From the NCBI RefSeq assembly GCF_000227665.2, contig NZ_CP007030.1, positions 124,001-188,000 of the forward strand: 64,000 nucleotides of DNA, written 5' to 3'. Shown one piece after another: positions 29,384 through 46,052 of the stretch. The notes under the pieces were generated by a model that was not told the origin of the DNA, ran no database searches, and saw nothing but the letters and a program-made list of their open reading frames with translations. The translations under genes were made by a program, and so were the position numbers. Position 1 is the stretch's first letter; each line of letters begins with the position of its first letter. The stretch comes from Thiomicrospira aerophila AL3 (GTDB lineage: Bacteria > Pseudomonadota > Gammaproteobacteria > Thiomicrospirales > Thiomicrospiraceae).

Positions 29384-29878
29384 ATGGCACTTAAACTCGA
29401 AGATAAAAAGCTTGTCTTGGAAGAAGTCTCAGCAATTTTAGCTGAAACAGTTTCTGTAGTCGTAGCTGAATATCGTGGGTTGTCAGTGGAGCAGATGACT
29501 AAGCTTCGTTCTCAAGCTCGTGACAACGGCGTTGTTGTTCGCGTAGTTAAAAATACTTTAGCGCGTCGCGCATTCGCTGGAACTCAATATGAAGATATGA
29601 CGTCTTCATTGGTTGGTCCGGTTGTGTTGGTATTCTCACAAAAAGAATTGTCAGCCGCTGCACGTATTGTTAAAGCATTTAAAAAAGAAAACGATGCGAT
29701 GGTTGTTAAGTCGGTCTCAATTGGTTCGGGCGCACTTGACGCAAGCCAGTTGGACTTAGTTGCATCACTACCAACTTACGACGAAGCAATTGCAAAACTA
29801 ATGTATGTAATGAAAGCACCAGTCGAGAAATTGGCTCGTACGCTTGCAGCTTACAAAGAGTCTCGCGAAGCGGCTTAA
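29384..29878 (+). CDS. rplJ: 50S ribosomal protein L10
   Basis: Stalk base that holds the L7/L12 dimers. MALKLEDKKLVLEEV at the start and VVAEYRGLSVEQMTKLR; 164 residues. The in-frame ATG at 29372 lies on the ribosome site (GGAGG at 29374-29378), so 29384 is the real start. Confidence 0.97.
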   Translation: MALKLEDKKLVLEEVSAILAETVSVVVAEYRGLSVEQMTKLRSQARDNGVVVRVVKNTLARRAFAGTQYEDMTSSLVGPVVLVFSQKELSAAARIVKAFKKENDAMVVKSVSIGSGALDASQLDLVASLPTYDEAIAKLMYVMKAPVEKLARTLAAYKESREAA

Positions 29879-29917
29879 TTTTTTGCATTAGTTATTTATT
29901 ACATTTAGGAGATAAAC

Positions 29918-30286
29918 ATGTCTGTATCACAAAACGATATCTTAGAAGCCGTTGCCAATATGACGGTTGTTGAAGTTGTTGAATTAATTTCAGCAATGGA
30001 AGAAAAATTTGGTGTATCTGCTGCAGCTATGGCTGTTGCAGGCCCAGCTGTTGCTGCTGAAGCTGCGGAAGAGCAAACTGAATTCAACGTTATCCTGACT
30101 AACGCTGGATCTAACAAAGTTGGCGCGATCAAGGCTGTACGTTCAATCACTGGTCTTGGTTTGAAAGAAGCTAAGGATGCGGTTGAAGGTGTACCTACTG
30201 TGCTTAAAGAAGGTGTTTCTAAGGCTGAAGCTGAAGACATCAAAAAGCAAGTTGAAGAGGCTGGCGGACAGGTTGAAATCAAGTAA
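29918..30286 (+). CDS. rplL: 50S ribosomal protein L7/L12
   Basis: Flexible stalk protein that recruits translation factors. Acidic N-terminal dimer domain, Ala-rich hinge ([11 protein letters not shown]) and C-terminal domain with [20 protein letters not shown]; 122 residues. AGGAG precedes the start. Confidence 0.98.
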   Translation: MSVSQNDILEAVANMTVVEVVELISAMEEKFGVSAAAMAVAGPAVAAEAAEEQTEFNVILTNAGSNKVGAIKAVRSITGLGLKEAKDAVEGVPTVLKEGVSKAEAEDIKKQVEEAGGQVEIK

Positions 30287-30318
30287 TAACTTGGTTTTAG
30301 CTGCTTAGTTGCAGTAAA

Positions 30319-30347
30319 AATGGCTGACATTTCGATGTCGGCCTTTT
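30319..30347 (+). terminator. Attenuator hairpin between rplL and rpoB
   Basis: GGCTGACAT (30322-30330), loop TTCG, ATGTCGGCC (30335-30343) and a run of five T. A partial terminator at this place lowers rpoBC output relative to the ribosomal genes in E. coli; the same is likely here. Confidence 0.8.
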
Positions 30348-30452
30348 TGTGTTTTAACAGTGTGTAAAAGCGTCATATTTTAGTTTGATACGACCCTTTT
30401 ATACATTTGCTTGAAGTCCCACAATTTTATGACCCGATTGTCGAGGTATTCC

Positions 30453-33400
30453 ATGTCATATTCGTTAACCGAAAAGAAACGTATCCGTAAAGACTTTGCT
30501 ACCCAAGCATCTATGCTGGATGTTCCCTATCTATTGTCTTTACAAAAGAGCTCTTATCACGATTTTATCCAATTGGAAAAGAAGCCAAATGACCGTGCTG
30601 CGATGGGTCTGCATTCTGCTTTTAAATCGGTATTTCCTATTAAAGGTGTTGCCGGTACAGCAGATTTAGATTACGTCAGCTACCACTTAGGTCAGCCTGA
30701 GTTTGATGTTAAAGAGTGTAAGCAGCGTGGGGTAACCTATGCGGCGCCTTTACGGGTTAAAATGCGTTTAGTGATTTATGACAAGGATGCACCAGCTGGT
30801 AATCGTCCTGTTAAGGACATTAAAGAGCAGGAAGTCTATTTAGGCGATATGCCATTAATGACCGATAACGGGACATTTGTTATTAACGGTACTGAGCGTG
30901 TTATCGTTACCCAATTACATCGTTCACCTGGTGTAATTTTTGATAACGATAAGGGCAAATCGCATTCATCAGGTAAGATTTTATTTAATGCTCGTATTAT
31001 TCCATACCGTGGCTCTTGGTTAGACTTTGAGTTTGACCATAATGACTGTCTATTTACACGTATTGACCGTCGTCGTAAATTACCAGTTTCTATTCTGTTA
31101 CGTGCGATGGGTTATGACAATGAGCAAATTCTATCAGCATTTTTTGATACCACGCCTATTCGCATCACCAAAACCAAAATTGTGATGGGTATTATCCCAG
31201 AGCAGTTAAAAGGACAAGTAGCGGCATTTGACATTGTTGACAAGGGTGAAGTTATTGTCGCAGCGGGAAGTCGTATTAATGCACGTAGCATCAAGCAGTT
31301 TGAGCAGGCAGGCTTAAAAGAAATTGATGTCCCTGAAGCCTTTTTAGTAGGGAAGGTATTGGCGGAAAATTTAGTTGATAAGTCAACCGGTGAATTATTG
31401 GCACCAGCTAACACTGTGATTACGAGTGATTTAATTGCCAAGATGCATGAAATTGGCAAAATCCAGTTTGGGGTATTATTTATCGACGAACTCCTTCATG
31501 GTCCGTATATTTCAGACACACTGAATCTTGATAGTACAAGTACACAACTAGAAGCTCAGATTGAAATCTACCGAATGATGCGCCCTGGTGAGCCCCCAAC
31601 GAAAGAATCTTCAGAAGCATTATTTAACAGTCTGTTCTTTGAAGAAGAACGTTATGATTTGTCATCAGTTGGACGGATGAAGCTAAATCGTCGTCTTGGG
31701 CGTGAAAATAATGATGGACGTCTGGTTCTTGAACCTGAGGATGTTGTTGATGTTATCCGTGAGTTGATTCGTATCCGCAATGGCGAAAGTACTGTTGATG
31801 ATATCGATACTCTTGGTAACCGCCGTATCCGTGCTGTTGGTGAAATGGCTGAAAACGCATTCCGCGTTGGTTTAGTGCGTGTAGAGCGTGCGGTAAAAGA
31901 GCGTCTAAACAGTGCAGAAAGTGATGGTTTAATGCCACAGGATTTAATTAATGCTAAGCCTGTATCGGCGGCTATTAAGGAGTTCTTTGGCTCTAGCCAA
32001 CTTTCGCAGTTTATGGATCAGGTTAACCCTTTGTCAGAGGTCACACATAAACGTCGTGTCTCGGCACTTGGCCCTGGTGGCTTAACGCGTGAGCGTGCAG
32101 GATTTGAGGTTCGTGACGTACACCCTACCCACTATGGTCGTGTGTGTCCGATTGAAACCCCTGAAGGTCCAAACATTGGTTTGATTAACTCTTTAGCTGT
32201 TTATGCTAAAACTAACGAATATGGTTTTTTAGAGACCCCTTACCGTCGCGTGGTAGATGGGCAGGTTACAGATGAAATCGTATATATTTCGGCAATTGAT
32301 GAAGCGCAGTATGTTATCGCTCAGGCAAGTGCGCGACTAGATGATTCTGGTCGTTTTGTGGATGATCTAATCTCAGCTCGTCATCAGAACGAATTTACCC
32401 TGTCGATGTCAAAAGATATTAATCTGATGGATGTTTCGCCAAAACAAATCGTATCGGTTGCTGCAGCACTTATCCCATTCCTTGAGCACGACGATGCTAA
32501 CCGTGCTTTGATGGGATCTAACATGCAGCGTCAGGCGGTTCCTACACTGCGTGCTGATAAGCCATTAGTAGGAACAGGTATTGAAAAAACTGTAGCGATT
32601 GATTCTGGTGTGACTGTTGTAGCAGAGCGTGGTGGTGAAGTGGTATCAGCAGACGCATCTCGAATTGTAGTGCGTGTTAATGCAGACGAAATTCGAGAAG
32701 GCGAAACAGGGGTTGATATTTACAATCTGATTAAGTATCAGCGTTCTAACCAAAATACCTGTATTAACCAAAAACCGATTGTAGCTGCTGGCAATATAGT
32801 TGCTCGTGGTGACGTATTGGCTGACGGTCCATCTACTGACTTAGGCGAACTGGCCCTTGGTCAGAACATGCGTGTTGCCTTTATGCCTTGGAATGGTTAC
32901 AACTTCGAAGACTCGATTTTGGTTTCTGAGCGAGTAGTTCAAGAAGACCGCTTTACTACGATTCATATTGAAGAATTTACCTGTTTGGCACGAGATACCA
33001 AGCTAGGGCCTGAAGAAATTACGGCTGATATTCCAAACGTTGGTGAGTCGGCGCTTTCACGTTTAGATGAGAGCGGCATTGTCTACATTGGTGCTGAAGT
33101 AAAACAAGGCGATATTTTGGTAGGCAAGGTTACACCAAAAGGTGAAACGCAATTAACGCCAGAAGAAAAGTTGTTACGTGCTATTTTTGGTGAGAAAGCG
33201 TCTGACGTAAAAGATACTTCACTGCGTGTTTCAAAAGGCATTGAAGGAACTGTTATTGACGTTCAAGTCTTTACTCGCGAAGGAATGAAAAAAGACGCAC
33301 GTGCTCAAGCCATTCATGAAGAAGAGCTAGATGCTGTGCGAAAAGATATTGATGAGCAATATCGTATTCTTGAGCAGGATAGCCTAGCACGCTTACGCAC

Positions 33401-34511
33401 CATGTTGGCGGGTCAGTCAACCATGGATGGTAAGACACTAAGCGCTGAGCAGCTGGCTAGCATGGATAAAAAGGCACTGTTCCTGCTGAATTTGGCTGAT
33501 GAGGATTTAATGCGCCAGTTAGAGGCACAAGAAGATCAGTTGAATACTAAGCGTAAAGACCTTAATGCGGCTTTTGAAGAAAAGCGCAAAAAATTGACCC
33601 AGGGTGATGATTTAGCACCGGGTGTGTCAAAAATGGTGAAGGTGTATGTTGCGATTAAACGCCGTATACAACCAGGTGACAAGATGGCTGGTCGTCATGG
33701 TAACAAGGGTGTAATATCGCGCATTTGTCCGGTTGAGGATATGCCCTTTGATGAAACGGGACGTCCGGTTGATATTTGCTTAAATCCGCTAGGCGTACCT
33801 TCACGTATGAACGTAGGTCAGATTCTTGAAACACATTTAGGTCTTGCTGCTGAAGGTCTAGGTCAGAAAATTGATGCGATGTTACGTCGTGAGGCTGATC
33901 TTGCTGAAGTGCGTGGTTTCCTGTCGAAAATTTACAATGAGACCCAAGGTCAGGGTGTTGATTTTGCCGCCTTTAATGACGATGAACTAATTGAGTTGGC
34001 ACGTAACCTACGAAAAGGTGTGCCAATGGCAACGCCAGTGTTTGATGGTGCAGGAGAAGATCAAATTAAGGCATTGTTACGTTTAGCAGACTTACCAGAG
34101 TCAGGGCAAATGCGCTTATTTGACGGTCGTACGGGTGATGAGTTTGATCGCCCGGTCACGGTTGGTTATATGTATATGCTCAAGCTAAACCATTTGGTTG
34201 ATGACAAGATGCATGCGCGCTCCACTGGTCCATACAGTTTGGTTACTCAGCAACCATTGGGTGGTAAAGCTCAGTTTGGTGGCCAGCGTTTTGGAGAGAT
34301 GGAGGTATGGGCACTTGAAGCCTATGGTGCAGCATTCACGTTGCAGGAAATGTTAACGGTGAAGTCGGATGACCTGAATGGTCGTACGCGGATGTACAAA
34401 AACATTGTTGATGGCAATGAGTACATGGAACCGGGGATGCCTGAATCCTTTAGCGTATTGCGTAAAGAGATTCGTGCATTAGGTATTGATATTGAGTTGG
34501 AGCAAGACTAA
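30453..34511 (+). CDS. rpoB: RNA polymerase beta subunit
   Basis: Catalytic core subunit, 1352 residues. [15 protein letters not shown] at 30453, with GAGG upstream, is the proper N-terminus; the frame is open to 30411. The rifampicin pocket reads [18 protein letters not shown], where Val replaces the Asn found at E. coli position 518. [10 protein letters not shown] and the C-terminal [13 protein letters not shown] are intact. The stop is directly followed by the rpoC ATG, with no base between. Confidence 0.98.
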   Translation: MSYSLTEKKRIRKDFATQASMLDVPYLLSLQKSSYHDFIQLEKKPNDRAAMGLHSAFKSVFPIKGVAGTADLDYVSYHLGQPEFDVKECKQRGVTYAAPLRVKMRLVIYDKDAPAGNRPVKDIKEQEVYLGDMPLMTDNGTFVINGTERVIVTQLHRSPGVIFDNDKGKSHSSGKILFNARIIPYRGSWLDFEFDHNDCLFTRIDRRRKLPVSILLRAMGYDNEQILSAFFDTTPIRITKTKIVMGIIPEQLKGQVAAFDIVDKGEVIVAAGSRINARSIKQFEQAGLKEIDVPEAFLVGKVLAENLVDKSTGELLAPANTVITSDLIAKMHEIGKIQFGVLFIDELLHGPYISDTLNLDSTSTQLEAQIEIYRMMRPGEPPTKESSEALFNSLFFEEERYDLSSVGRMKLNRRLGRENNDGRLVLEPEDVVDVIRELIRIRNGESTVDDIDTLGNRRIRAVGEMAENAFRVGLVRVERAVKERLNSAESDGLMPQDLINAKPVSAAIKEFFGSSQLSQFMDQVNPLSEVTHKRRVSALGPGGLTRERAGFEVRDVHPTHYGRVCPIETPEGPNIGLINSLAVYAKTNEYGFLETPYRRVVDGQVTDEIVYISAIDEAQYVIAQASARLDDSGRFVDDLISARHQNEFTLSMSKDINLMDVSPKQIVSVAAALIPFLEHDDANRALMGSNMQRQAVPTLRADKPLVGTGIEKTVAIDSGVTVVAERGGEVVSADASRIVVRVNADEIREGETGVDIYNLIKYQRSNQNTCINQKPIVAAGNIVARGDVLADGPSTDLGELALGQNMRVAFMPWNGYNFEDSILVSERVVQEDRFTTIHIEEFTCLARDTKLGPEEITADIPNVGESALSRLDESGIVYIGAEVKQGDILVGKVTPKGETQLTPEEKLLRAIFGEKASDVKDTSLRVSKGIEGTVIDVQVFTREGMKKDARAQAIHEEELDAVRKDIDEQYRILEQDSLARLRTMLAGQSTMDGKTLSAEQLASMDKKALFLLNLADEDLMRQLEAQEDQLNTKRKDLNAAFEEKRKKLTQGDDLAPGVSKMVKVYVAIKRRIQPGDKMAGRHGNKGVISRICPVEDMPFDETGRPVDICLNPLGVPSRMNVGQILETHLGLAAEGLGQKIDAMLRREADLAEVRGFLSKIYNETQGQGVDFAAFNDDELIELARNLRKGVPMATPVFDGAGEDQIKALLRLADLPESGQMRLFDGRTGDEFDRPVTVGYMYMLKLNHLVDDKMHARSTGPYSLVTQQPLGGKAQFGGQRFGEMEVWALEAYGAAFTLQEMLTVKSDDLNGRTRMYKNIVDGNEYMEPGMPESFSVLRKEIRALGIDIELEQD

Positions 34512-38750
<4,239 letters not shown>

Positions 38751-38771
38751 GAAAATTCAATAACTTATTGC

Positions 38772-38800
38772 TTGACTTATGGTAACTGGATAACTAAAAT
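38772..38800 (+). promoter_or_regulatory. Sigma-70 promoter of the str operon
   Basis: TTGACT (38772-38777), 17 bases, TAAAAT (38795-38800), each matching 5 of 6 consensus bases, just after rpoC. It gives rpsL-rpsG-fusA-tuf its own start. Confidence 0.68.
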
Positions 38801-38811
38801 TCTGAAACCTT

Positions 38812-38837
38812 GTTTGCGGGCTTTATTGCTCGTAAAC
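38812..38837 (+). other. Leader hairpin ahead of rpsL
   Basis: GTTTGCGGGC pairs with GCTCGTAAAC (10 pairs, two of them G-T) around TTTATT. It lies about 5 bases after the expected transcript start and lacks a following T-run, so a 5' protective or regulatory structure is more likely than a terminator. Confidence 0.45.
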
Positions 38838-38879
38838 ATTTGGCTAAAGAGTTAAGTCTCAAATTTGGAGAAAGTTTTA

Positions 38880-39257
38880 ATGGCTACAATTAACCAGTTG
38901 GTTCGTAAGCCGCGTAAAGACAAAATTAAAAAATCTGCCGTACCAGCTTTGGATGCATGTCCTCAGCGTCGCGGTGTTTGTACGCGTGTTTATACCACTA
39001 CCCCTAAAAAGCCTAACTCTGCCTTGCGTAAGGTTGCGCGTGTTCGTTTAACTAATGGTTTTGAAGTGACTTCATACATTGGTGGTGAAGGTCATAACCT
39101 TCAGGAACACTCGGTAATCCTGATTCGTGGTGGGCGTGTTAAGGATTTGCCTGGTGTGCGTTATCATACAGTTCGTGGTGCACTTGACTGTGCAGGCGTT
39201 AATGAGCGTAAACAAGGTCGTTCTAAGTACGGTGCTAAGCGTCCAAAAGGTAAATAA
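38880..39257 (+). CDS. rpsL: 30S ribosomal protein S12
   Basis: Decoding-site protein, 125 residues. [13 protein letters not shown] carries the Lys43 (Lys42 in mature numbering) altered in streptomycin-resistant mutants, here wild type. GGAG upstream supports the ATG at 38880 rather than the earlier in-frame ATG at 38865, which lies on that ribosome site. Confidence 0.98.
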   Translation: MATINQLVRKPRKDKIKKSAVPALDACPQRRGVCTRVYTTTPKKPNSALRKVARVRLTNGFEVTSYIGGEGHNLQEHSVILIRGGRVKDLPGVRYHTVRGALDCAGVNERKQGRSKYGAKRPKGK

Positions 39258-39308
39258 GCCTTTTAACATACGCTAGCCAATTTTATTTCTTTAATACCGG
39301 AAGTGTGA

Positions 39309-39785
<477 letters not shown>

Positions 39786-39793
39786 TCCAATAC

Positions 39794-39820
39794 AAGGGCC
39801 CTTGACGGGCCTTTATTCTT
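39794..39820 (+). terminator. Hairpin between rpsG and fusA
   Basis: AAGGGCCC pairs with GGGCCTT over a short loop (one bulge), followed by TATTCTTT. It is probably a partial terminator or processing site, because fusA lies 30 bases on without a clear promoter of its own. Confidence 0.55.
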
Positions 39821-39849
39821 TCATAACATCAAAGTAAAAGGTTAGTAAA

Positions 39850-41952
39850 GTGGCACGTCAAACCCCTTTAGAGCGTTACCGAAATATTGGTATCATGGCT
39901 CACATTGACGCAGGTAAAACAACAACTACCGAGCGTATTCTTTTTTATACCGGTAAGTCGCACAAGATTGGTGAAGTTCATGATGGCGGTGCTACCATGG
40001 ATTGGATGGCTCAAGAACAAGAGCGTGGAATCACAATCACGTCAGCTGCAACTACTTGTATGTGGTCGGGTATGGCAAAACAATTTCCTGAGCACCGTAT
40101 CAACGTTATTGACACTCCCGGGCACGTTGACTTTACCATCGAAGTAGAGCGTTCATTGCGCGTGCTTGATGGTGCAGTAACTACATTTTGTTCAGTAGGG
40201 GGTGTTCAGCCACAGTCTGAAACAGTATGGCGTCAAGCCGATAAGTATGGCGTACCACGTATGGGTTACGTTAATAAAATGGACCGCGCGGGCGCTAACT
40301 TCTTACGTGTGGTTGAGCAGATTAAAACTCGTTTAGGTGCAACTCCCGTAGTTATGCAGTTGCCTATTGGTGCTGAAGACAATTTTAGTGGTGTTGTTGA
40401 TCTTATCAAGATGAAAGCGATAATCTGGGATAAAGCGACGCAGGGTTTAAGCTTTGAGTATCAGGATATTCCGGCTGATATGGTTGCTGATTGCGAAGCA
40501 TATCGTGAGCAAATGATTGAAGCCGCGGCTGAAGCGAATGAAGAGTTTATGGATGCTTATCTTGAGACAGGCGAGCTTTCTGAGGAACAGATTAAGCAAG
40601 GTATTCGCACGCGCTGTATTAATAATGAAGTTATTCCAATGTTCTGTGGTTCAAGTTTCAAAAACATGGGTGTACAGGCATTATTGGATGCGGTAGTTGA
40701 GTACTTCCCATCACCTGTTGATGTTCCAGCTATTGAAGGTGAGCTTGAAAATGGTGATAAAGCCAATCGTGAGTCATCAGACGACGCGCCTTTTGCTGCC
40801 CTAGCTTTTAAGATGATGACAGACCCTTATGTTGGAACCTTGACGTTTGTTCGTGTTTATTCGGGTGTGTTGAATTCAGGTGAAGCGGTTTATAATCCTG
40901 TAAAAGGCAAAAAAGAGCGCGCTGGTCGTTTAATTCAAATGCATGCTAATACCCGTGAAGAAATTAAAGAACTTCGTGCTGGTGATATTGGTTGTGTTGT
41001 TGGTCTTAAGGATGTAACAACGGGTGATACGATTTGTGATTTAAACAATATCATCACTCTTGAGCGTATGGAATTCCCAGAGCCGGTAATCTCAATTGCA
41101 GTTGAACCAAAAACCAAGGCCGACCAAGAGAAAATGGGTATTGCGTTACAGAAGCTTGCTTCAGAAGATCCATCATTCCGCGTGCGTACTGATGAAGAAA
41201 CAGGTCAAACCATTATTTCAGGTATGGGTGAGCTTCATCTAGACATCATTGTTGATCGTATGAAACGTGAGTTTAACGTAGAAGCAAATGTGGGCGCACC
41301 ACAGGTATCTTATCGTGAAACTATTCGTCAGTCTGTTGAAGCTGATGGTAAGTTTGTACGTCAGTCTGGTGGTCGTGGTCAATATGGTCATGTTGTGCTG
41401 CGTATTGAGCCACAAGAGCCTGGCACTGGATTCACCTTTGAAAATGCAATTGTTGGTGGTGTGGTGCCTCGTGAGTACATTCCTGCTATCGAAAAGGGTG
41501 CTAAAGAGCAGCTTGAGAATGGTGTAATCGCGGGTTATCCGGTAGTTGATGTTAAGGTTACTGTTTTTGATGGTTCTTACCATGATGTTGACTCAAACGA
41601 AATGGCATTTAAGATAGCAGCCTCAATGGGTGTTAAAAACGGTGTTGAGAAAGCACGCCCTGTTATTCTTGAACCTATCATGGCCGTTGAGGTTATTACG
41701 CCCGAAGAGTACATGGGTGATGTAATGGGTGACCTTAATCGTCGTCGCGGTATGATCCAGGGTATGGAAGATACGCCAACAGGTAAAGAGCTAAAGGCAG
41801 AAGTGCCATTATCTGAAATGTTTGGTTATGCTACTAACGTTCGTTCCTTATCTCAGGGTCGCGCAAGCTATACTATGACATTCGCGAAGTATGCAGAAGC
41901 GCCTGCTTCAATTCAGGAAGAAATTATCGCGAAAGCGAAAAAAGGTTCTTAA
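39850..41952 (+). CDS. fusA: Elongation factor G
   Basis: Translocation GTPase, 700 residues. G motifs [27 protein letters not shown] and NKMDR are near the N-terminus; the C-terminal domains IV-V contain [12 protein letters not shown] and [20 protein letters not shown]. The start is GTG with AAAGG upstream; [15 protein letters not shown] is the expected N-terminus. Confidence 0.98.
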   Translation: MARQTPLERYRNIGIMAHIDAGKTTTTERILFYTGKSHKIGEVHDGGATMDWMAQEQERGITITSAATTCMWSGMAKQFPEHRINVIDTPGHVDFTIEVERSLRVLDGAVTTFCSVGGVQPQSETVWRQADKYGVPRMGYVNKMDRAGANFLRVVEQIKTRLGATPVVMQLPIGAEDNFSGVVDLIKMKAIIWDKATQGLSFEYQDIPADMVADCEAYREQMIEAAAEANEEFMDAYLETGELSEEQIKQGIRTRCINNEVIPMFCGSSFKNMGVQALLDAVVEYFPSPVDVPAIEGELENGDKANRESSDDAPFAALAFKMMTDPYVGTLTFVRVYSGVLNSGEAVYNPVKGKKERAGRLIQMHANTREEIKELRAGDIGCVVGLKDVTTGDTICDLNNIITLERMEFPEPVISIAVEPKTKADQEKMGIALQKLASEDPSFRVRTDEETGQTIISGMGELHLDIIVDRMKREFNVEANVGAPQVSYRETIRQSVEADGKFVRQSGGRGQYGHVVLRIEPQEPGTGFTFENAIVGGVVPREYIPAIEKGAKEQLENGVIAGYPVVDVKVTVFDGSYHDVDSNEMAFKIAASMGVKNGVEKARPVILEPIMAVEVITPEEYMGDVMGDLNRRRGMIQGMEDTPTGKELKAEVPLSEMFGYATNVRSLSQGRASYTMTFAKYAEAPASIQEEIIAKAKKGS

Positions 41953-41976
41953 TCATTTAATTTAGAGGGTTTTTAA

Positions 41977-43167
41977 ATGGCAAAAGCAAAGTTTGAACGT
42001 ACAAAGCCGCACGTAAACGTGGGAACGATTGGTCACGTTGACCATGGTAAGACTACCTTAACAGCGGCCTTAACGATTGTGCAGGGTAAGAAGTTTGGTG
42101 GTGATGTGAAAGCATACGACCAGATTGACAATGCACCAGAAGAAAAAGCGCGTGGTATCACGATTTCAACTGCTCACGTTGAGTATGAGTCTGAAGCACG
42201 TCACTATGCACACGTTGACTGCCCAGGGCACGCTGACTATGTAAAAAACATGATCACTGGTGCGGCGCAGATGGATGGTGCGATTCTTGTATGTTCGGCC
42301 GCTGATGGCCCCATGCCACAAACGCGTGAGCACATTCTATTATCACGTCAGGTAGGTGTACCTTACATCGTTGTGTTCTTAAACAAAGCGGACATGGTTG
42401 ATGACGAAGAGTTACTAGAATTGGTTGAAATGGAAGTTCGTGAGTTGTTGTCTGACTATGACTTCCCAGGTGATGATACACCTGTAATCAAGGGTTCAGC
42501 ATTAAAAGCGATTGAAGGTGATCAGTCTGAAATCGGTGAGCCTGCAATCGGTCGTTTGATCGAAGCGCTAGATACCTATATCCCAACACCAGAGCGTGCT
42601 ACGGATAAGCCATTCCTGATGCCAGTAGAGGACGTGTTCTCAATTCAAGGTCGTGGTACGGTTGTAACCGGTCGTATTGAGACAGGTGTGGTTAAAGTGG
42701 GTGATACCATTGAGATCGTAGGTATTCGTGATACGGTTAGCACCACGGTAACAGGTGTGGAAATGTTCCGCAAGTTGCTAGATCAAGGTGAAGCGGGTGA
42801 CAACGTAGGTGTGTTGTTACGTGGAACGAAGCGTGAAGACGTTGAGCGTGGTCAGGTGTTAAGCCATGTTGGTAAGATCAAGCCACATACTCAGTTTGAG
42901 TCTGAAGTGTATGTGTTGTCAAAAGAAGAGGGTGGTCGTCATACGCCTTTCTTCAATGGCTACCGCCCACAGTTCTACTTCCGTACAACTGACGTAACGG
43001 GTGCATGTGAGTTACCATCAGGTGTAGAAATGGTTATGCCAGGTGACAACATCCAGATGACAATCACCTTAATCAACCCAATCGCGATGGACGAAGGTCT
43101 ACGTTTTGCGATTCGTGAAGGTGGTCGTACCGTTGGTGCGGGTGTTGTTTCTAAGATTTTGAAATAA
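41977..43167 (+). CDS. tufA: Elongation factor Tu, copy 2
   Basis: Second EF-Tu gene of 396 residues, at the end of the str operon, with GAGGG upstream. It shares nearly all bases with copy 1; differences gather in two patches (42565-42620 and 42728-42745) that cause the four amino-acid changes. Copies at both the str and tRNA-tufB sites are usual in gammaproteobacteria. Confidence 0.98.
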   Translation: MAKAKFERTKPHVNVGTIGHVDHGKTTLTAALTIVQGKKFGGDVKAYDQIDNAPEEKARGITISTAHVEYESEARHYAHVDCPGHADYVKNMITGAAQMDGAILVCSAADGPMPQTREHILLSRQVGVPYIVVFLNKADMVDDEELLELVEMEVRELLSDYDFPGDDTPVIKGSALKAIEGDQSEIGEPAIGRLIEALDTYIPTPERATDKPFLMPVEDVFSIQGRGTVVTGRIETGVVKVGDTIEIVGIRDTVSTTVTGVEMFRKLLDQGEAGDNVGVLLRGTKREDVERGQVLSHVGKIKPHTQFESEVYVLSKEEGGRHTPFFNGYRPQFYFRTTDVTGACELPSGVEMVMPGDNIQMTITLINPIAMDEGLRFAIREGGRTVGAGVVSKILK

Positions 43168-43177
43168 TCATTATTAG

Positions 43178-43206
43178 TTGATTATCTAGAAATTTAGGTT
43201 TATAAT
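43178..43206 (+). promoter_or_regulatory. Sigma-70 promoter of the S10 operon
   Basis: TTGATT (43178-43183), 17 bases, TATAAT (43201-43206). The -10 is perfect. Transcripts would begin near 43213 and run at once into the hairpin at 43220. Confidence 0.78.
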
Positions 43207-43219
43207 CCGCAACCTTATT

Positions 43220-43254
43220 AGCAGTAGGCATCGCCTGCTGCTTTTATTTTTTTT
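43220..43254 (+). terminator. Hairpin with T-run in the S10 leader (tuf2 terminator and S10 attenuator)
   Basis: AGCAGTAGGC (43220-43229), loop ATC, GCCTGCTGCT (43233-43242), then TTTATTTTTTTT. It can end the str transcript, but it also lies a few bases after the expected S10 transcript start, so it may act as an attenuator. In E. coli, L4 regulates the S10 leader through such a structure; the parallel is an inference. Confidence 0.75.
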
Positions 43255-43272
43255 ATAAAGCGAGAAGTGGTT

Positions 43273-43584
43273 ATGGCAACTCAAAATATTCGTATTCGCT
43301 TAAAAGCCTTTGATCATCGTTTGATTGATCAGTCAGCTAAAGAGATTACAGAAACGGCAAAGCGTACTGGGGCACAAGTCAAGGGTCCTATTCCAATGCC
43401 AACACGCAAAGAACGTTTTACAGTGTTGGTTTCACCGCACGTAAACAAAGATGCGCGTGATCAATATGAGCTTCGCACTCATAAAAGAATGCTTGATATC
43501 GTTGATCCTACTGATAAAACAGTTGATGCACTCATGAAGCTAGATTTGGCTGCAGGTGTTGATGTTCAGTTGGAATTGCGTTAA
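43273..43584 (+). CDS. rpsJ: 30S ribosomal protein S10
   Basis: 30S head protein, also NusE in antitermination. [20 protein letters not shown] and [21 protein letters not shown] identify it; 103 residues. The ATG at 43273 with GAGAAG upstream is used, not the GTG at 43267. First gene of the S10 operon. Confidence 0.98.
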   Translation: MATQNIRIRLKAFDHRLIDQSAKEITETAKRTGAQVKGPIPMPTRKERFTVLVSPHVNKDARDQYELRTHKRMLDIVDPTDKTVDALMKLDLAAGVDVQLELR

Positions 43585-43640
43585 TAGCAATGGAAGCCAT
43601 CAATCGTAATGGTGGATTGCAATAATAAGAGGTAATTTTA

Positions 43641-44276
43641 ATGAGTATTGGTGTCGTTGGAAAGAAAATTGGTATGACACGTATCTTCAATGAAGAAGGT
43701 GTGTCGGTACCGGTTACAGTGGTTGAGGTTGCACCAAATCGTGTAACTCAGCTTAAGACGCTTGAGAATGATGGCTATTGTGCTGTACAGGTTACTGCGG
43801 GCGCTAAGCATGCAGGTCGTGTTAATAAGCCTGCGGCTGGCCATTTCGCTAAGGCCGGTGTTGATGCGGGTGAGGGTCTTTGGGAATTTAAGGTTTCTAG
43901 TGAAGATTTAGCTTCATTTGAGCTTGGATCTGAAATTTCAGTTGCGCAATTTGCAGATACACCTGTTGTGGATGTGATTGGTAAGACAAAAGGTAAGGGC
44001 TTTCAAGGTGGTGTTAAGCGCCATAACTTTAGAACACAAGATGCCACTCACGGTAACTCAGTTTCGCATCGTGTTTTAGGTTCAATTGGTCAAAACCAAA
44101 CCCCTGGACGTGTTTTTAAAGGCAAGAAGATGGCTGGTCATTTAGGTGATGTGCGTCAAACTACCCTTAATTTAGACCTGGTAAAAGTAGATGTAGAAAA
44201 TAATTTACTTTTAATCAAAGGTGCTGTTCCCGGAGCTAAAGGTGGAACAGTTATCGTGCGTAAAGCAATTAAGTAA
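43641..44276 (+). CDS. rplC: 50S ribosomal protein L3
   Basis: Early 50S assembly protein. [20 protein letters not shown] and the loop [21 protein letters not shown], with the Gln that PrmB methylates in [20 protein letters not shown]; 211 residues. Confidence 0.98.
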   Translation: MSIGVVGKKIGMTRIFNEEGVSVPVTVVEVAPNRVTQLKTLENDGYCAVQVTAGAKHAGRVNKPAAGHFAKAGVDAGEGLWEFKVSSEDLASFELGSEISVAQFADTPVVDVIGKTKGKGFQGGVKRHNFRTQDATHGNSVSHRVLGSIGQNQTPGRVFKGKKMAGHLGDVRQTTLNLDLVKVDVENNLLLIKGAVPGAKGGTVIVRKAIK

Positions 44277-44286
44277 GGTGGGCGCT

Positions 44287-44907
44287 ATGGAATTAAAAAT
44301 GATCGAATTAGCGACAGGTAACCAGAAGGGTTCAGTTGGGGTTTCGGATGCTGTTTTCGGTGTTGACTTCAATGAAACGCTGGTGCACCAGGTTGTTGTA
44401 GCCTATATGGCTGGTGCCCGTTCAGGGACAAAAAAGCAGAAAACACGTTCAGAAGTACGTGGTGGTGGAATTAAGCCATGGCGTCAAAAGGGTACCGGTC
44501 GTGCTCGTGCTGGTACAATTCGCAGCCCATTGTGGGTAGGTGGCGGACGTGCATTTCCAGGTCAAAATCGTGATTTTAGCCAAAAAGTAAACAAGAAGAT
44601 GTACCGTGGTGCGATGAAATCCATCCTGTCTGAATTGAACAGAAATGGTCGTCTGATTGTAGTTGATGACTTTAAGGTTGAAGCCCCTAAAACACGTGAA
44701 TTTAAAGCAAAATTAGCGCAGTTGGGTGTAACCGATGTATTAGTTGTTACAGAGGCGTTTGATGAGTATTTATACCTTTCATCACGTAACCTGTATCAGG
44801 CTGACGTCTGTGATGTTGCTTCTATTGATCCACTAAGTTTAGTTGGTTTCAAGAATGTGGTAGTGACTCAGGGTGCTATCAAGCAGTTAGAGGAGAAGTA
44901 CGCATGA
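44287..44907 (+). CDS. rplD: 50S ribosomal protein L4
   Basis: Lines the peptide tunnel and may repress its own operon as in E. coli. The tunnel loop is [20 protein letters not shown]; 206 residues. AAGGTG before the ATG at 44287 fixes the start; the frame is open back to 44221 inside rplC. Confidence 0.97.
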   Translation: MELKMIELATGNQKGSVGVSDAVFGVDFNETLVHQVVVAYMAGARSGTKKQKTRSEVRGGGIKPWRQKGTGRARAGTIRSPLWVGGGRAFPGQNRDFSQKVNKKMYRGAMKSILSELNRNGRLIVVDDFKVEAPKTREFKAKLAQLGVTDVLVVTEAFDEYLYLSSRNLYQADVCDVASIDPLSLVGFKNVVVTQGAIKQLEEKYA

Positions 44908-45200
44908 GTAAAGAGCGTCTATTAAAAGTTTTGCTAGCGCCACATGTGTCTGAAAAAAGCGCCTTAATGGCAGATAGCAAATCACAATACGTTTTTAAGG
45001 TGGCACCTGACGCGACTAAGGTCGAGGTTAAGCAAGCTGTTGAAAGTCTATTTAATGTTCAGGTAGAGTCAGTAAATGTTCTGAACCTTAAAGGCAAGCG
45101 CAAAATGTTTAAAGGTCGTCCAGGTACACGCAATGGTGTTCGTAAGGCCATTGTTAAGTTAACCGCCGGTCAAGAAATTGACTTTGTTGCGGGTGAATAA
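44904..45200 (+). CDS. rplW: 50S ribosomal protein L23
   Basis: Tunnel-exit protein that docks trigger factor and [19 protein letters not shown] and [18 protein letters not shown]; 98 residues. It overlaps rplD by 4 bases (ATGA), which couples their translation. Confidence 0.97.
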   Translation: MSKERLLKVLLAPHVSEKSALMADSKSQYVFKVAPDATKVEVKQAVESLFNVQVESVNVLNLKGKRKMFKGRPGTRNGVRKAIVKLTAGQEIDFVAGE

Positions 45201-45210
45201 GGAGTAATTT

Positions 45211-46041
45211 ATGGCGATTATTAAGAAATCAAAACCTACTTCTCCTGGGCGTCGTTTCGTAGTAAGTATCGTAGAGCCAGGTCTGCACAAAGGTGCACCT
45301 TATGCTCCGTTGCTTGAGAAGAAAAGCAAGAAGGGTGGTCGTAACAACAACGGTCGTATTACAGTTCGTCACAATGGTGGCGGTCATAAGCAACATTACC
45401 GTCTAGTTGATTTTAAGCGCAGTAAAGATGGAATTCCCGCCGTTGTAGAACGTCTGGAATATGATCCTAACCGCACGGCAAATATTGCACTCATCCGGTA
45501 TGCAGATGGTGAGCGTGCTTATATTCTTGCTCCACGCAATCTAAAGGCTGGGGACACTGTTGAATCTGGTTCAGGTGTGAATATTAAAGTGGGTAATACG
45601 TTACCATTGCGTAATATTCCTGTAGGTACAGTTGTTCATGCACTTGAAATGCGTCCAGGCAAAGGTGCCCAAATAGCACGCAGTGCGGGTGCTTCAGTTC
45701 AAATTGCTGGTAAAGAAGGTGCTTATGTTCTTGTAAAGCTTCGTTCAGGTGAGATGCGTAAGATTCACATCGATTGTCGAGCCACTATTGGAGAAGTTGG
45801 CAATACCGAGCACAATCTTCGCAAATTAGGTAAGGCCGGTGCTAAGAGATGGCGTGGAGTTCGTCCTACTGTACGTGGTGTTGCTATGAACCCGGTTGAC
45901 CATCCGCATGGTGGTGGTGAAGGTCGTACCTCTGGTGGCCGTCATCCTGTTACTCCTTGGGGTGTTCCAACTAAGGGCAAGAAGACTCGTAGCAATAAGC
46001 GTACTGATAATATGATAGTACGTCGTCGTAATAGTAAATAA
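45211..46041 (+). CDS. rplB: 50S ribosomal protein L2
   Basis: Needed for subunit joining and the peptidyl transferase centre. [20 protein letters not shown] and the C-terminal [18 protein letters not shown] with the conserved His; 276 residues. Confidence 0.98.
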   Translation: MAIIKKSKPTSPGRRFVVSIVEPGLHKGAPYAPLLEKKSKKGGRNNNGRITVRHNGGGHKQHYRLVDFKRSKDGIPAVVERLEYDPNRTANIALIRYADGERAYILAPRNLKAGDTVESGSGVNIKVGNTLPLRNIPVGTVVHALEMRPGKGAQIARSAGASVQIAGKEGAYVLVKLRSGEMRKIHIDCRATIGEVGNTEHNLRKLGKAGAKRWRGVRPTVRGVAMNPVDHPHGGGEGRTSGGRHPVTPWGVPTKGKKTRSNKRTDNMIVRRRNSK

Positions 46042-46052
46042 GGAAGGACATA

